Positions 1-7,492 of a DNA stretch of 64,000 nt are shown here, piece after piece. The notes beneath the pieces are model-generated. The model saw only the letters and a program-made list of their open reading frames with translations, was not told where the DNA came from and ran no database searches. The position numbers and the translations under genes are program-made. The stretch is from Blattabacterium cuenoti (GTDB lineage Bacteria; Bacteroidota; Bacteroidia; Flavobacteriales; Blattabacteriaceae). The stretch lies in contig NZ_CP059211.1 of NCBI RefSeq assembly GCF_014252115.1, forward strand, positions 186,001-250,000. The letters run 5' to 3'. Position 1 is the first letter of the stretch; each line of letters starts with the position of its first letter.

Positions 1-459
1 TTTATCTAAATTATTCATTTTTGATATGAATCGAAAAACTAAAATACTAGTAGCTGCTACCGTAGAATCTGAAAACATAAAATCAAAATGAAGTGGAAAT
101 GGATGATGATCAATGAGTATTTTTTTTGCTTTTGAATACAAAAAAAAATCTCTTATATTATTTATTCTAGAATAATTATTAAAATCTATGAGAAAAACAT
201 AATCAGAGTCTGCAATTTTTTTTTTTATTAAAGATTTTGTATGTTCAGAAAACACAATAATATCCTTGCATCCAGGGAGCCATTTAAAAGATTCAGAATA
301 TTCTGTTGGAGATATTAAATCTACACTATGTTTTAATTTTCTAAAATAAAATAAAAGAGCTAAAGAAGAACCCAAAGCATCTCCATCTGGATTATTATGC
401 GGTAATAATACAATTTTTTTCTTATTTTTATTTATTTCATTAATATTAGAGTACAACAT
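1..459 (-). CDS. DHH-family phosphoesterase (NrnA-like), N-terminal part; gene continues past the window edge
   Basis: This is the first part of a DHH/RecJ-like phosphoesterase read leftwards; its 3' end lies outside the window. The protein starts at the ATG at 459 and opens with MLYSNINEINKNKKKIVLLP, followed by HNNPDGDALGSS, the metal-binding motif of the family, and later by the DHH triad in LIDHHPFPLHF, where the family gets its name. Proteins of this type (NrnA/YtqI) remove nucleotides from very short RNAs and dephosphorylate pAp in the cytoplasm; which of these it does here cannot be told from the visible half. It sits 3 bases upstream of cca in the same direction-of-reading frame of the strand, so the two are probably not far apart in transcription, cca being upstream. 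Confidence 0.85.
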   Translation of the reverse strand, partial: MLYSNINEINKNKKKIVLLPHNNPDGDALGSSLALLFYFRKLKHSVDLISPTEYSESFKWLPGCKDIIVFSEHTKSLIKKKIADSDYVFLIDFNNYSRINNIRDFFLYSKAKKILIDHHPFPLHFDFMFSDSTVAATSILVFRFISKMNNLDK

Positions 460-462
460 ATA

Positions 463-1884
463 CTATTTTTTTTTCAATCCTAATTCTTCTCCTTTTTTTA
501 ACATGAGAATATAAGCAGAATGAAAATTATTAGATATTTTTCCTTCTAAAATAGAGTCTTTAACAAAATTTTTTATGATTCCTATTTTTTTACATGGATA
601 AATATGAAAGGCTTTCATTATATCATTTCCCGATATAGGAGATTTCCAATTTTTAATCTTATCTTTTTTTTCTAGATTTCTAATCCTTTCCATGAGAAGG
701 TAAATATTTTTTTCGTACTGATTTTTTCTTTCCATATTATTAGTAGTAATATCAGCAATACATAATTTCATTAAATCTTCTAAATCATTTCCTATATCAA
801 ATATAAATCTACGTATAGCAGAATCACTGGAGTTGTATCCTATTAATGCAATAGGTCTATAACTATATTGAATCATTTTTTTCACATACTTCATAGAAGA
901 ACCTTTTGGAAGTTTTAAACGTTGAAATATATTTTTAACCATCTTAGATCCTACAAATTCATGGTCATGAAATGACCATCCTATTCTTGGAATGAATTTT
1001 TTGGTATAAGTTTTTCCAATATCGTGAAGTAATGCAACCCATCTTAACCAAAGAGAATTATCTTTTTCTTTGCTAATATTATCTACTACTTGCAAAGTAT
1101 GATAAAAGTTATCTTTATGTTTATATCCATTTTTTTCTTCTATTCCTTTTAAAGAAACAAGTTCCGGTAATATTATTGATAATAACTCAGATTTATATAA
1201 CAAAAATAACCCTATAGAAGGTTTTTCGGATAATAAAATTTTGTTAAATTCTTCAATAATTCTTTCTGTAGAAACAATATTTATTCTATCCTTGTTTTTT
1301 TTAATTGATTGAAATGAATATTTTTCTATATTAAACTGTAATTGAGTGGCAAACCGTATAGCTCGCATCATTCGTAGTGGATCATCAGAATAAGTAATAT
1401 TTGCATCTAATGGAGTTTTTAATATTTTTTTTTTCAAATCAGATAAACCTCCAAATGGATCTATTAACTCTCCATAATTATTATGATTGAGACTAATAGC
1501 TAAAGTATTGATTGTAAAATCTCTTCTATTTTGATCATCTTGTAATGATCCCAATTCTATAACTGGTTTTCTACTATAAAAATGATACGATTCTTTTCGT
1601 GATCCTACAAATTCTATTTTTTGATTATCATATTCTAACATTGCTGTACCGAAACGCTTGAATATCCTTATTTTAGGATGATAAGAAACAATATTTTTAG
1701 AAACCTCTTTAGCTAGCCTAATCCCTTCTCCTATGGTTAAAATATCTAGATCTCTTGATTGTACTTTCCCAAGTAAAAAATCTCTAACATAACCTCCTAT
1801 AACATAACTATTTTGTTTTATTTTTTGAGAAGATATACTTACAATATGAAATATTTTTTTATGAACAGCAGATGATAAATTCAT
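463..1884 (-). CDS. cca: CCA tRNA nucleotidyltransferase with HD domain
   Basis: The 473-residue protein belongs to the class II polymerase-beta-like tRNA nucleotidyltransferases that add or repair the 3' CCA end of tRNAs. The nucleotidyltransferase head shows GGYVRDFLLG (residues 30-39) followed by RDLDIL, with catalytic acids D45 and D47, and the RRDFTINTLA motif near residue 120. An HD domain follows in the C-terminal half (LLHDIGKTYT), as in Bacteroidota enzymes. Length is normal and the frame is intact despite several poly-A runs. The stop codon lies 3 bases before the DHH gene and the start 6 bases after tsaC, so the strand reads dapD-tsaC-cca-DHH as a tight cluster. With so few genes left, it is likely the only tRNA end-repair enzyme, but that is inference. 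Confidence 0.92.
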   Translation of the reverse strand: MNLSSAVHKKIFHIVSISSQKIKQNSYVIGGYVRDFLLGKVQSRDLDILTIGEGIRLAKEVSKNIVSYHPKIRIFKRFGTAMLEYDNQKIEFVGSRKESYHFYSRKPVIELGSLQDDQNRRDFTINTLAISLNHNNYGELIDPFGGLSDLKKKILKTPLDANITYSDDPLRMMRAIRFATQLQFNIEKYSFQSIKKNKDRINIVSTERIIEEFNKILLSEKPSIGLFLLYKSELLSIILPELVSLKGIEEKNGYKHKDNFYHTLQVVDNISKEKDNSLWLRWVALLHDIGKTYTKKFIPRIGWSFHDHEFVGSKMVKNIFQRLKLPKGSSMKYVKKMIQYSYRPIALIGYNSSDSAIRRFIFDIGNDLEDLMKLCIADITTNNMERKNQYEKNIYLLMERIRNLEKKDKIKNWKSPISGNDIMKAFHIYPCKKIGIIKNFVKDSILEGKISNNFHSAYILMLKKGEELGLKKK

Positions 1885-1890
1885 ATTAGT

Positions 1891-2469
1891 CTATATGCGT
1901 AATATTTTTACTTTATTAGACACAATTTTTATGATAGAAGAAGCACTATAGTTTGGTTTTTCTTTTCTACGAAAATTTACAATGTAGTCTGTTCTACTTA
2001 AAATAGCGGGATTAATTTCTGAAAAAGATTTAGGAGTCATAAATCCTGAAAAATTAGCAGAAGTAGAAATAATAGGTCTATCTAATTTTCTTATTAAACC
2101 AATGCAAAATGGGTCATATGTTAAACGGATAGCTAAAGTGTTGTCTTGTCTAAAAAAATTAGATGCTATTTTTTTAGTGTTTTTATATACTATGGTGATA
2201 GGTTTATCTTTTTTTACAAGATTATTAATAATTATTCTTCTAGTAAAATCAGAGATTTTTCCTACCAATTGATGTAAACGATCTATACTTTCTACCAAAA
2301 CAATCATAGATTTGCAAATATTTCTATTTTTTATTTCACATATTTTTTGTATAGCTTGAATATTAAATGCATCACACCCCAACCCCCATATAGTATCTGT
2401 AGGATATAATATATTTTTTCCTTTTTTTAGTATATCTACACTTTTTTCTATTTCTATCTGAAAAGACAT
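1891..2469 (-). CDS. tsaC: L-threonylcarbamoyladenylate synthase (TsaC/Sua5/YwlC family)
   Basis: A 192-residue YrdC-fold protein that makes threonylcarbamoyl-AMP from threonine, bicarbonate and ATP, the first step of the t6A37 modification of ANN-decoding tRNAs. Visible family signatures are YPTDTIWGLGCDA near residues 22-34, the KxR-type stretch KNRNICKSMIVLV, and STSANFSG towards the C-terminus. It is the short TsaC form, without the extra Sua5 domain. Its start codon abuts the dapD stop codon with no spacing, so translation of the two is probably coupled. No sign of damage. Confidence 0.92.
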   Translation of the reverse strand: MSFQIEIEKSVDILKKGKNILYPTDTIWGLGCDAFNIQAIQKICEIKNRNICKSMIVLVESIDRLHQLVGKISDFTRRIIINNLVKKDKPITIVYKNTKKIASNFFRQDNTLAIRLTYDPFCIGLIRKLDRPIISTSANFSGFMTPKSFSEINPAILSRTDYIVNFRRKEKPNYSASSIIKIVSNKVKILRI

Positions 2470-3288
2470 TTAAATTTTTAAATTATGAGTTCTTAACGCT
2501 TGATTTAAAGAAACTTTTTTATCTGTGCTTTCTGTTCTTTTTCCTATAATCATAGCACATGGAACATAATATGTACCTGAAGGGAATTTTTTTGGATAAG
2601 ATCCTGGTATGACTACAGAATAGTTTGGAATAAAACCTTTTGTTTCAATAGCTTTTTCATTAGTTACATCAAAAATTCTGGTAGAGGCAGTGAGTACAAC
2701 ATTTGCTCCTAAAACAGAACCCTTTTTAATCAAAACTCCCTCCACTAAAATGCATCTAGATCCAATAAATACATCATCTTCAATAATTACTGGATGAGCT
2801 TGTAATGGCTCTAAAACTCCTCCTACTCCTACTCCTCCGCTTAAATGAACGTTACTACCAATTTGAGCACAACTTCCCACTGTAGCCCATGTATCTATCA
2901 TAGTGTTTTCTCCTATATATGCTCCTATATTAACATAAGATGGCATGAGAATGACTCCAGGTGATATATATGAACCATAACGTGCTATAGCATGAGGAAC
3001 TACACGGATTCCTTTTTCCTTAAATTTATTTTTAATAGGAATTTTATCATAAAATTCTAATGGACCTAATTCTATTGTATTCATATTTTGAATAGAAAAA
3101 TACATAATAATAGCTTTTTTAACCCATTCATTGATTATCCATTTTTCATTGAAATAATTCGATACCCTGACTGAACCCATTTCTAAATATTCAATGACCT
3201 GATAAACTATATCTTTTATATTTGTATCAGTGGTCCATACATTTTTTTTATACCAAAATTTTTCTATTTCTAATTTTAATCTGTCCAC
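2470..3288 (-). CDS. dapD: 2,3,4,5-tetrahydropyridine-2,6-dicarboxylate N-succinyltransferase
   Basis: DapD succinylates tetrahydrodipicolinate in the lysine/diaminopimelate pathway, serving both lysine supply and cell-wall synthesis. The protein has the left-handed beta-helix hexapeptide repeats of the family (for example VILMPSYVNIGAYIGENTMI and CAQIGSNVHLSGGVGVGGV) and the usual C-terminal lobe. I chose the GTG at 3288, giving 272 residues starting (M)DRLKLEIEKFWYKK, because that matches the family start; the longer reading frame to 3339 would add a hydrophobic stretch that is not part of DapD and would overlap the promoter at 3309-3341. It leads the cluster dapD-tsaC-cca and is divergent from ruvX. 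Confidence 0.92.
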   Translation of the reverse strand: MDRLKLEIEKFWYKKNVWTTDTNIKDIVYQVIEYLEMGSVRVSNYFNEKWIINEWVKKAIIMYFSIQNMNTIELGPLEFYDKIPIKNKFKEKGIRVVPHAIARYGSYISPGVILMPSYVNIGAYIGENTMIDTWATVGSCAQIGSNVHLSGGVGVGGVLEPLQAHPVIIEDDVFIGSRCILVEGVLIKKGSVLGANVVLTASTRIFDVTNEKAIETKGFIPNYSVVIPGSYPKKFPSGTYYVPCAMIIGKRTESTDKKVSLNQALRTHNLKI

Positions 3289-3308
3289 TTTTATTATATT
3301 AATGATGA

Positions 3309-3341
3309 CAAAAATAGCGAAAATAAAATAAGATAACAAAA
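3309..3341 (-). promoter_or_regulatory. Bacteroidota-type promoter for dapD-tsaC-cca
   Basis: On the minus strand there is TTTTG at 3341-3337, then a 20-base spacer, then TATTTTTG at 3316-3309, which fits the Bacteroidota primary-sigma consensus (TTG, about 20 bases, TAnnTTTG). Transcription would start near 3302, about 14 bases before the GTG start of dapD. It is the best promoter match I found in the window. Confidence 0.5.
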
Positions 3342-3362
3342 CAAGTATAAGTAGATTTTACA

Positions 3363-3787
3363 ATGTCAAAAATATTAGGAATTGATTATGGGAAAATTAT
3401 GACTGGTTTATCTATAACAGATGAAAAAAAAATATTTTCGTTTGGATTAGATACTATTTTAACAAAAAATTTAATGAATTTTTTAGAAAATTTTTTATCT
3501 TATGAAAAAATAGAAACAATTGTTGTAGGATTACCAAAAAAATTGAATAATCAAAAAGAAATTTTAATAGAAACAGAAATTCAGAATTTTATTTCTATCT
3601 TTCATGTAAGGTATCCTACAATCATTATTGAAAGACTCGATGAACGTTTTACATCTAAAATAGCTTTTAATACCATGATTGAATTGGGTTTAAAAAAAAA
3701 AAAAGAAGAATAAAAAAAATTTTAAATCAGATTAGTGCTACTATAATTTTACAGTCTTATCTTACGAAAAAAGAAAAACAAGATTGA
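3363..3787 (+). pseudogene. ruvX: RuvX/YqgF-family nuclease, frame broken in a 13-A tract (possibly rescued by slippage)
   Basis: The frame starting MSKILGIDYGKIMTGL is the N-terminal part of the RNase H-like YqgF/RuvX family (Holliday junction resolvase-like; pre-16S rRNA 5' end processing in E. coli). D8 and the LDERFTS motif around D93 are present. As written, the frame ends at 3713 right after a run of 13 A (3692-3704). Adding one A restores the rest of the family sequence, ending at 3787: the segment ILNQISATIILQSYL matches the conserved C-terminal helix. The reading frame therefore needs 14 A, giving 141 residues, the normal length. At residue 122 of the restored protein there is Asn where family members usually carry the third active-site Asp, so the gene may be losing function. 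def follows 3 bases later. Confidence 0.8.
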
Positions 3788-3790
3788 TTC

Positions 3791-4308
3791 ATGATATTAC
3801 CTATAGTTCTTTATGGAAATCCTATTTTGAGAAAAAAATGCTTAGACATAGATTTTTCTTCTTATGAGAAAAAGAAGGAAATTAATCAATTAATTAAAGA
3901 TATGTTTGAAACAATACATAAAGTAAAAGGAATAGGATTAGCAGCACCCCAAATTGGAAAAAATATTAGACTTTTTATAGTTGAAACTTCTTATTTAAAA
4001 GGAGAACACATCAAAAATTATAAAGAAGTTTTTATTAATGCTAGAATATTAAAAATTCATGGAAAAGAATATAAGTTTAATGAAGGATGTCTTAGTATTC
4101 CTGGAATTATGGGATATATCAAAAGAAAATCTAATGTCATAATTGAATATTATGATCAAAATTGGAGGAAAAAAAAAAAATTTTAACAGGAATATGTGCA
4201 AGAGTAATATTGCATGAATACGATCATATTGAAGGGAAACTTTTCATAGATTATTTTTCTTATAAAAAGAAAAAAATAATAGAAAGAAAATTGATGAATT
4301 TATTTTGA
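3791..4308 (+). pseudogene. def: Peptide deformylase, frame broken in a 12-A tract (possibly rescued by slippage)
   Basis: Peptide deformylase removes the formyl group from new N-terminal methionines and is usually essential. Motif 1 (GIGLAAPQ, from residue 47) and motif 2 (EGCLS, metal ligand C100) are in the first frame. That frame stops at 4186, directly after 12 A at 4169-4180. One extra A restores the frame and gives the third motif, HEYDH (H142, E143, H146 in the restored 172-residue protein), which supplies two metal ligands and the catalytic Glu. Without slippage the product would be inactive. Either RNA polymerase slips in the tract, as known for poly-A tracts in insect endosymbionts, or the base count is a sequencing error. 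The restored end overlaps the convergent rplT end by 9 bases. Confidence 0.85.
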
Positions 4309-4650
4309 ATAAATATCATCTAAAATTTTTTTAAATACATTAGGTTCATTCATAGATATATATGAAAGAATTTTTCTATTAATTTTAATTTTTTTTTCGG
4401 ATAATTTATTCATAAATTCAGAATAGGATTTTCCATACTGACGTACTCCCGCATTAATACGCTGAATCCAAAGAGATCTGAAATCTCTTTTTTTTCTTTT
4501 TCTCCCATAAAAAGCATAAACAAAAGATTTTTCTACAGCGTTTTTAGCAACTGTATAAACTTTACTTCTGGAACCATAAAAACCTTTGGATAATTTCAGT
4601 ATTTTCTTACGTTTTCGTCTAGAGGAAACCGAATTGGTAGATCTAGGCAT
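4300..4650 (-). CDS. rplT: Large ribosomal subunit protein L20
   Basis: A basic 116-residue protein that nucleates early assembly of the large ribosomal subunit. It begins MPRSTNSVSSRRKRKKILKL and keeps the family signature GFYGSRSKVYTVAKNAVEKS (about residues 23-42) and WIQRINAGVRQYGKSYSEF. Length is normal for the family (about 115-118). It is the last gene of thrS-infC-rpmI-rplT, the order found in most bacteria, and lies 6 bases after rpmI. Its 3' end overlaps the restored end of def by 9 bases on the opposite strand. In other bacteria L20 represses this operon; I could not see that site here. Confidence 0.96.
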   Translation of the reverse strand: MPRSTNSVSSRRKRKKILKLSKGFYGSRSKVYTVAKNAVEKSFVYAFYGRKRKKRDFRSLWIQRINAGVRQYGKSYSEFMNKLSEKKIKINRKILSYISMNEPNVFKKILDDIYSK

Positions 4651-4656
4651 AATTTT

Positions 4657-4845
4657 CTAAATTTGTGTTTTTATATTTTTTTGATCTGATTTTTTCAACA
4701 AAGTAAATCTAGAAAGATTACGTTTTTTCCTTTTAGATTTTTTAGTTAAAAGATGATTTTTAAATGCGTGTTTTCTTTTAATATACCCATTCCCTGTTTT
4801 TTTAAATCTTTTTTTTGATCCTGATTTTGTTTTTAATTTAGGCAT
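4657..4845 (-). CDS. rpmI: Large ribosomal subunit protein L35
   Basis: A small, very basic 62-residue ribosomal protein beginning [20 protein letters not shown] and containing [20 protein letters not shown], the typical L35 signature. It lies between infC (9 bases) and rplT (6 bases) in the standard translation-factor operon. Nothing unusual in length or sequence. Confidence 0.96.
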   Translation of the reverse strand: MPKLKTKSGSKKRFKKTGNGYIKRKHAFKNHLLTKKSKRKKRNLSRFTLLKKSDQKNIKTQI

Positions 4846-4854
4846 AAAAATAAT

Positions 4855-5439
4855 TCAAAATTTTTTTGGAGCTAATATCATATACATTCTCTTTCCTTCC
4901 ATAACCGGCATTTGTTCTACTTTTCCATATTCCTCAATTTCTTCTGCAAATTTTAATAATTTTATTTTACCTTGGTCTTTATATACTATAGAACGGCCTT
5001 TAAAAAAAACAAATACTTTGACTTTATCTCCACGCATTAAAAATTTCTCTGCGCTTTTAATCTTTACTTTTCCATCATGATCTCCAATTTGTGGTCCAAA
5101 TCTAATTTCCTTAGTATTGACTTTAATTTGTTTTGCTTTAAATTGTTTTTTTCTTTTTTTTTGTTCATATAAAAATTTTTTATAATCCAATATCTTACAA
5201 ACCGGAGGATTTAATTTAGGATTAATTTCAACTAAGTCTAGTTCTCTTTCTTTAGAAAATTGTAGTGCTTTTTGTATAGAATAAATTCCATTCTCTATGG
5301 AAGAATCACCTACTAAACGAACTTTTTGTGTATTAGCAATCCTTTCGTTAATACGATGTTCTTCTTTTTTTTGTGGTAATGGCCTGTATATTCTATTTCT
5401 TCTATTACCTCTACCACTTCTTGAGTATTTCTTTTTTAT
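4855..5439 (-). CDS. infC: Translation initiation factor IF-3, probable AUA start
   Basis: IF-3 keeps ribosomal subunits apart and checks start codons. The only ATG in the frame (5190, MDYKKFLYEQ) would remove the whole N-terminal domain. The frame is open further upstream and encodes the expected domain: EEHRINERIANTQKVRLVG, then the EIN-KLNPPVCKILDYKKFL region, followed by the linker and C-domain. Between the upstream in-frame stop and that region there is no ATG, GTG or TTG; the best start is the ATA at 5439-5437, giving 194 residues (IKKKYSRSGRGNRRNRI...). This parallels the rare AUU start of infC in E. coli, which lets IF-3 control its own synthesis. A second in-frame ATA lies 24 bases upstream, inside the thrS end. 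The gene starts 7 bases after the thrS stop. Confidence 0.85.
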   Translation of the reverse strand: MKKKYSRSGRGNRRNRIYRPLPQKKEEHRINERIANTQKVRLVGDSSIENGIYSIQKALQFSKERELDLVEINPKLNPPVCKILDYKKFLYEQKKRKKQFKAKQIKVNTKEIRFGPQIGDHDGKVKIKSAEKFLMRGDKVKVFVFFKGRSIVYKDQGKIKLLKFAEEIEEYGKVEQMPVMEGKRMYMILAPKKF

Positions 5440-5446
5440 AACAGTT

Positions 5447-6694
5447 TTAGTTTTTAAATTTATTTATTTCATTCAAAATAGATTCTAATCCATTGGATAT
5501 AGAAAATTCTCCTATATGTCCTATACCATGACGTCGTATTGACATCATTTTATTTTTTTCCTCTTTTTTTCCCAAAATTATCATATAAGGAATTTTATTT
5601 TCTTCAGAATCTCTAATTTTTTTATTAATTTTCTCGTTTCTATTATCAATAAATACACGAATTTTATAATCTTGCATTAAATTTAAAATTTTTTTCGCAT
5701 AAACTGCATATTTTTCACTTATAGGAAGTATAACAGCCTGATTAGGAACCAACCATAATGGAAGATTTCCCTCTGTATGTTCTATCATAATAGCAATAAT
5801 ACGTTCTAACGAACCAAATGGAGCTCTGTGTATCATTACTGGACGACATTTTTCATTATTTTTCCCCTTATAATATAAATCAAATCTTTCAGGCAAATTA
5901 TAATCAACTTGAATTGTTCCAAGTTGCCAACTTCTCCCTAAAGAATCTTGAATGAGAAAATCTAATTTTGGTCCATAAAAAGCAGCATCTCCATAATTAA
6001 TAGATGCTTCTATATTTTCTTCTTTCACTATTTGTAAAATAGATTTTTCAGCCTTTTCCCAATTTATTTCTGATCCTATATAATCATTCATTTTTTTAGG
6101 ATTTCTAAGAGATATTCTAACTGTGTATGTCAAAAAACCTAGATATCGAAAAACATAAAAAACTAAATTAATTACTTTCTTAAATTCCTCTAACAATTGA
6201 TCATGAGTACAAAAAATATGAGCATCATCTTGAGTAAAACATCTAACTCTAGTTAGACCATGAAGTTCTCCACTTTGTTCATAACGATACACAGTTCCAA
6301 ACTCTGCAAAACGTTTAGGAAGATCACGATAAGACCATTCTTGAGAACGATAAATTTCACAATGATGAGGACAATTCATAGGTTTTAAAAGATACTCTTC
6401 GTCAAAAAGAGGAGTATGAATAGGTTTAAAATGATTTTTTCCGTATTTACTCCAATGACCACTTCTAACATATAATTTTTTGCATCCAATGTGTGGAGTT
6501 ACGACCATTTCATATCCTGATTTTTTTTGAACATCAGTTAGAAATTCTTCTAAATTTTTCCTAAAAACTACTCCTCTAGGTAACCATAAAGGTAATCCTG
6601 TTCCTACTTGATCAGAAAAAATAAAAAATTTTAATTTTTTTCCTATCTTCCTATGATCTATTCTATTTTTTAAAAAAAGAGTTTTATCCATCAT
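5447..6694 (-). CDS. thrS: Threonyl-tRNA synthetase without TGS and editing domains
   Basis: The 415-residue protein charges tRNA-Thr. It begins at the class II catalytic core (RIDHRKIGKKLKFFIF at residues 11-26) and keeps the zinc ligand region with C108 in NCPHHCEIY, motif 2 (RYEQSGELHGLTRVRCFTQD), motif 3 (IHRAPFGSLERII) and the C-terminal anticodon-binding domain. Bacterial ThrRS is normally about 640 residues; the N-terminal TGS domain and the editing domain that clears Ser-tRNA-Thr are absent. Only 32 bases separate its start from the glpF stop, so they cannot be encoded directly upstream. The domain loss is seen in the sequence; reduced proofreading is inference. It is followed by infC. 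Confidence 0.93.
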   Translation of the reverse strand: MMDKTLFLKNRIDHRKIGKKLKFFIFSDQVGTGLPLWLPRGVVFRKNLEEFLTDVQKKSGYEMVVTPHIGCKKLYVRSGHWSKYGKNHFKPIHTPLFDEEYLLKPMNCPHHCEIYRSQEWSYRDLPKRFAEFGTVYRYEQSGELHGLTRVRCFTQDDAHIFCTHDQLLEEFKKVINLVFYVFRYLGFLTYTVRISLRNPKKMNDYIGSEINWEKAEKSILQIVKEENIEASINYGDAAFYGPKLDFLIQDSLGRSWQLGTIQVDYNLPERFDLYYKGKNNEKCRPVMIHRAPFGSLERIIAIMIEHTEGNLPLWLVPNQAVILPISEKYAVYAKKILNLMQDYKIRVFIDNRNEKINKKIRDSEENKIPYMIILGKKEEKNKMMSIRRHGIGHIGEFSISNGLESILNEINKFKN

Positions 6695-6726
6695 AACTTA
6701 AAATTAAGTTACAAGTTTTTTTATTT

Positions 6727-7479
6727 TTATGATGATAAAATTAAATATAATGTTGATGCTATTATACATCCAACTATAGGACCAAATATTGGAATTAAAG
6801 CGTAATCCCAATTACTTTCTCCTTTATCCGGAATAGGAATGATGGAATAAATAATTCTTGGACCTAGATCACGAGCAGGATTAAGAGAAGCTCCTGTAGA
6901 TCCACCTAAGGATAAAACAATTCCTAATACTACTAAAGCGGAAGAAAGTGAACTTAAGGAACCTAAACCTATAGGATATTTTTTTTGTTCTAAAAAAATA
7001 GTTCCTTCTGTAGAAAGATATAAAGAAACGAATATAAAAATAAAAGTAGATAATACTTCACTTAAAAAGTTTGAGGATAAATTTTTTATAGAGGGGATAG
7101 TCACAAAAACAGATAATTTTTTTTTTTGTTCTTGAGTTTCATAAAAATGATCCTTGTATAAAAACCATACGAATAAAGATCCTAACATAGCTCCAATTAA
7201 TTGGGAAAAAACATAAAAAGGAACTAGTTTCCAACTAAATTTTCCAATTATGGCAAAACTTATTGTTACACATGGATTTAAGTGTCCTCCACTATAAGGA
7301 GCAGATACAATCACCCCCATAAAAACAGCTAGAGCCCATCCTACAGTAATAGTTATCCATTCCCCATTTTTATTATTACTATGACCTTTAGTTTTTGATA
7401 AAATTATATTTGCCACTACACCATTTCCCAAAAATACTAAAATCATTGTTCCTATGATTTCTGCAGATATTTTTGTCAT
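6727..7479 (-). CDS. glpF: Glycerol facilitator, aquaporin (MIP) family
   Basis: A 250-residue inner-membrane channel of the major intrinsic protein family, with about six hydrophobic segments and two half-helix motifs. The second motif is canonical (GASLNPARD, with the D after R that marks glyceroporins); the first reads GGHLNPCVT, so Asn-Pro-Ala has become Asn-Pro-Cys. I chose the ATG at 7479 (MTKISAEIIGTMILVFLGNG), the normal start for GlpF; the frame extends to 7578 but that part overlaps the glpK end and is not membrane-like. It follows glpK by 13 bases, and with glpK and glpD completes a glycerol uptake and oxidation set. Confidence 0.9.
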   Translation of the reverse strand: MTKISAEIIGTMILVFLGNGVVANIILSKTKGHSNNKNGEWITITVGWALAVFMGVIVSAPYSGGHLNPCVTISFAIIGKFSWKLVPFYVFSQLIGAMLGSLFVWFLYKDHFYETQEQKKKLSVFVTIPSIKNLSSNFLSEVLSTFIFIFVSLYLSTEGTIFLEQKKYPIGLGSLSSLSSALVVLGIVLSLGGSTGASLNPARDLGPRIIYSIIPIPDKGESNWDYALIPIFGPIVGCIIASTLYLILSS

Positions 7480-7492
7480 TTTATTTTTGTTT

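Noticed and set aside
3289..3339. Hydrophobic N-terminal extension of DapD
   Set aside because: DapD is a soluble enzyme, homologues start near the GTG at 3288, and the extension overlaps the best promoter in the window.
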